Below are positions 14,041-15,882 of a stretch of DNA of 15,882 bases, piece by piece. This DNA is from Microbacter sp049976245 (GTDB taxonomy: Bacteria > Bacteroidota > Bacteroidia > Bacteroidales > Paludibacteraceae), in contig JBMFIQ010000046.1 of assembly GCA_049976245.1 (NCBI GenBank), positions 1-15,882 of the forward strand, written 5' to 3'. The notes beneath the pieces were generated by a model. That model was not told where the DNA came from. It was given only the letters and a program-made list of their open reading frames with translations, and did not search any database. The number at the start of each line of letters is the position of its first letter. Positions within the stretch are counted from its first letter, which is position 1. The translations under genes and the position numbers were made by a program.

Positions 14041-15288
14041 CTATAAATGGAATAACCGTTTCAAATGTCGGTCATAAATGTTTTCTTCAACACAAGCGCC
14101 AATGATATCAGCATGTTTCTCCAATAGATCAGTATAACTTTCTCCCATGTCGGCTGCCACCTTGTAAGCTACGTGAATCAATTGACGGAAATTCGGGTTG
14201 TAGTCTGGATGCCCGGGAATGTGACGCAGTGTGTTTGCAAATTTCTCACTGCTCCAACTTTTCACTTCTTCAGCCGGAGGCAATCGTGTTGCGTCAATCT
14301 CGATGACATCCGCATATGGGGCGCAGAGTTGTTCTTTTTGTTCCAATGCTTTTGCATAAATTGCCTTAGCTGCTTCAAGACCTTCGCCTCCTGCCATTGC
14401 AAGCCCGATCACCTCCTCAAGCCAAGTTGTACCGGCTGTTTTCAAATGGATTCCTTTGTCATGTTTTTTGATCACATCTGCAATGATCGGATAAATGGAA
14501 AATTTATCGCTGCCTGAATGGATGCTTAATTTTAACTCTTGTGGCAATCCAAATTCTTTCACCGCAAAATCAACCACCAAAACATCTTCTTCAAACTCTT
14601 TGGCAAACTGCTCAGTGTTTCCCTTGTAATCGACGCCTTTGTTGAAACGCCCCGTAAATTTAGGCGCAATGGTTTGAACGGGAACCCCTTTTTCCGCCAA
14701 CATTTTCAGAATAAACAGCAGTTCAACCGGAGTTTGAGGGGTTTCAACTTCGTCCATTGACACTTCGGTAATGAAATTTCCTTCTCCCTTGGCGCTTCTT
14801 AAATAATGATAGATTTCTGAGGCCTGTTGTGTGGCTGCTAAAAATTTGGAGGCGATGCTTTCGAGCAACGGTTCATTTACTTCCAATGAATGATCCATTC
14901 CTTCAATGTTTAACAATCCAATGTATTTTTTGCATGACGAAATAAATGCCTTTTTTTCTTCCTGTGTGCTCTCTTTCCCAATGAATGAGGCGACATCAAG
15001 GGTGAAGAAATCAGCCGTTTCCACAAAAGGAGCTACGGTACTCAAATTGATGTGATCTGCATCCACAAAATATTTTCCCTTAAATCTCAAGGTGCTTACA
15101 GCGTCATCGGCTTCTTTTCGTACATCTTTCGGATGGGTGTGTGTGTAAATATGTTCACGGTTCGACTTGTTCCAAACGGGTGCGATGTTAAGTCCCGTCT
15201 GATTTGCTTTCATGATGGCTCGTAACTGAGCTTTCCCTTGATGGGCAAAACGATCGCCAATGCCAATGCTGTACTTCTCTAATTTCAT
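14041..15288 (-). CDS. uxaE: Tagaturonate epimerase family protein
   Basis: The 415-residue protein matches the UxaE family, shown in Thermotoga to interconvert D-tagaturonate and D-fructuronate. The activity lets galacturonate-derived tagaturonate enter the glucuronate branch, so that altronate enzymes (UxaA/UxaB) are not needed. Visible conserved blocks include IGIGDRF (8-14), FVDADHI (74-80), EVSMDE (175-180), PKFTGRFNKGVDY (209-221), SIHSGSDKF (255-263) and HLKTAGTTWLEE (281-292); their His, Asp, Glu and Lys residues suggest a metal-dependent barrel, but I cannot assign catalytic residues. It is the first gene of the - strand series and only 39 bp before uxuB. The uronate isomerase (UxaC) that would supply its substrate is not in the window. 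Confidence 0.82.
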   Translation of the reverse strand: MKLEKYSIGIGDRFAHQGKAQLRAIMKANQTGLNIAPVWNKSNREHIYTHTHPKDVRKEADDAVSTLRFKGKYFVDADHINLSTVAPFVETADFFTLDVASFIGKESTQEEKKAFISSCKKYIGLLNIEGMDHSLEVNEPLLESIASKFLAATQQASEIYHYLRSAKGEGNFITEVSMDEVETPQTPVELLFILKMLAEKGVPVQTIAPKFTGRFNKGVDYKGNTEQFAKEFEEDVLVVDFAVKEFGLPQELKLSIHSGSDKFSIYPIIADVIKKHDKGIHLKTAGTTWLEEVIGLAMAGGEGLEAAKAIYAKALEQKEQLCAPYADVIEIDATRLPPAEEVKSWSSEKFANTLRHIPGHPDYNPNFRQLIHVAYKVAADMGESYTDLLEKHADIIGACVEENIYDRHLKRLFHL

Positions 15289-15344
15289 AATGTTACGTTT
15301 TATGTGATGTTTGTTCTAAAATGATTCAGTGGCACGATTAAACG

Positions 15345-15404
15345 AAAAAATCCGCGCAAAGGATATCCGTCATCCATTTTCTTTCGTACATCCTTGCGGT
15401 TTTT
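15345..15404. terminator. Bidirectional terminator-like hairpin in the uxaE leader (possible attenuator)
   Basis: The arms 15352-15364 (CCGCGCAAAGGAT) and 15390-15399 (ATCCTTGCGG) pair with a few bulged bases around a loop of about 25 nt. On the - strand the stem is followed by TTTTTT (15350-15345), on the + strand by TTTTT (15400-15404). It ends 56 bp before the uxaE start. It may insulate uxaE from upstream transcription or, if the promoter lies further up, act as an attenuator. Confidence 0.55.
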
Positions 15405-15494
15405 GTTTGTCCAATAGCTTAACAAATTTGATAAATAATAAACGATAATTTAGAAAAAGTGTTTTCCGTTTACGTGCACAGAAAATTTTTTATA

Positions 15495-15502
15495 CAAAAA
15501 TA
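15495..15502 (-). promoter_or_regulatory. Candidate promoter -7 element for the uronate operon (TATTTTTG)
   Basis: On the - strand TATTTTTG followed by T fits TAnnTTTG. It is the only exact match I find upstream of uxaE, and would give a leader of about 200 nt that includes the hairpin at 15345-15404. No TTTG is seen at -33, so support is partial. The rest of 15405-15545 is AT-rich without obvious features. Confidence 0.35.
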
Positions 15503-15545
15503 CCATTTAATTTGATATTCTGTATTCCTCTTGAGAAATTTAATT

Positions 15546-15737
15546 TCACGATGCAACGTATTGATAGACATTGTTATATGTGTTGTGATTTTCTTTAATG
15601 ATTGCAATGCTGTTAGGATCATTGGCTTTAATGGAGTTCCATTGGTTCAAGTTCAACCTTCTTAGCGTAATTGATGCGTCGATGAAAGCGGCGAAAAGGG
15701 TAGCGTTTGAATCGCATGTGCTCCATTTATTTAAGAT
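15546..15737 (-). pseudogene. Coding-like fragment without start codon, possible gene remnant
   Basis: On the - strand 63 sense codons run from just after a TAA (15738-15740) to a TGA at 15546-15548, with no ATG in frame. The translation (…DSNATLFAAFIDASITLRRL NLNQWNSIKANDPNS…) has a protein-like mix of residues and codons such as GCC, ATC, GAC and AAC, unlike the AT-rich DNA on either side. An overlapping frame has a 32-codon ORF from ATG 15728, rich in Arg and Lys. I do not recognise either. A decayed gene piece is the simplest reading; a chance open frame cannot be excluded. Confidence 0.3.
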
Positions 15738-15839
15738 TTATTCAACTTTCCCCAATAATTTACTGACGTGATGCTTAAATGTGTTTTATTGTTAATATTC
15801 TGATGCACTACTGACCGACAAAAATTTTGATGTGAAGAT

Positions 15840-15874
15840 AAAAAAGATAGGGCAACTACCAAAGTAATCGCCCT
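15840..15874 (-). terminator. Intrinsic terminator of a - strand gene beyond the right edge
   Basis: Read on the - strand, AGGGCGATTAC (15874-15864) pairs with GGTAGTTGCCCT (15860-15849) as an 11-bp stem, including two G-U pairs, on a TTTG loop. It is followed by ATC and TTTTTT (15845-15840). It should end a gene transcribed from the right, so uxaE is probably the first gene of its own unit. Confidence 0.75.
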
Positions 15875-15882
15875 AACGTTGT

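Overview
The window looks like a chromosomal segment of a Bacteroidota bacterium, most likely order Bacteroidales. The signs are a BspA-type leucine-rich repeat protein with a C-terminal sorting-like tail, a DUF4469-type C-terminus, PdxB and YifB sequences of the Bacteroidales type, and several TAnnTTTG (-7) promoter elements of the kind used by the Bacteroidota primary sigma factor. I cannot place it in a genus from sequence alone. No rRNA, tRNA, CRISPR array, transposase or phage gene was seen.

Left part (1-6437, mainly + strand). The window opens on the 3' end of a DUF4469-like protein gene. A 246-bp spacer follows, carrying four exact-period 23-bp tandem repeats, and then a secreted leucine-rich repeat protein gene closed by a strong terminator. 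Next comes a VIT1/CCC1-family metal transporter. Its stop codon interlocks through a TTAA palindrome with that of the convergent yifB (ComM-like Mg-chelatase AAA ATPase, - strand). A 309-bp divergent promoter region with an 11-bp-phased triple repeat separates yifB from a two-gene operon: a trans-polyprenyl diphosphate synthase and a conserved-looking protein of unknown function whose acidic tail ends in a sliding-clamp-like motif. A bidirectional hairpin terminator closes this operon against gnd.

Right part (6526-15288, all - strand). Read in transcription order the genes are uxaE (tagaturonate epimerase), uxuB (SDR fructuronate reductase), uxuA (mannonate dehydratase), kdgK (2-keto-3-deoxygluconate kinase), a LarA-superfamily nickel-pincer racemase/epimerase, pdxB (4-phosphoerythronate dehydrogenase) and gnd (6-phosphogluconate dehydrogenase). 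The first four form a hexuronate pathway: D-tagaturonate -> D-fructuronate -> D-mannonate -> KDG -> KDPG. The LarA homologue keeps all four residues known to matter in lactate racemase, at the same relative spacing for three of them. Because D-mannonate and D-gluconate differ only at C2, and some LarA relatives are reported D-gluconate 2-epimerases, it may join the gluconate pool to the mannonate pathway. Uronate isomerase (UxaC), KDPG aldolase (Eda), transporters, a regulator and the LarB/C/E cofactor genes are not in the window.

Right edge (15289-15882). This 594-bp stretch has no intact gene. It holds a candidate promoter and a bidirectional terminator-like hairpin in the uxaE leader, a coding-like fragment without a start codon, and the intrinsic terminator of a - strand gene lying beyond the window.
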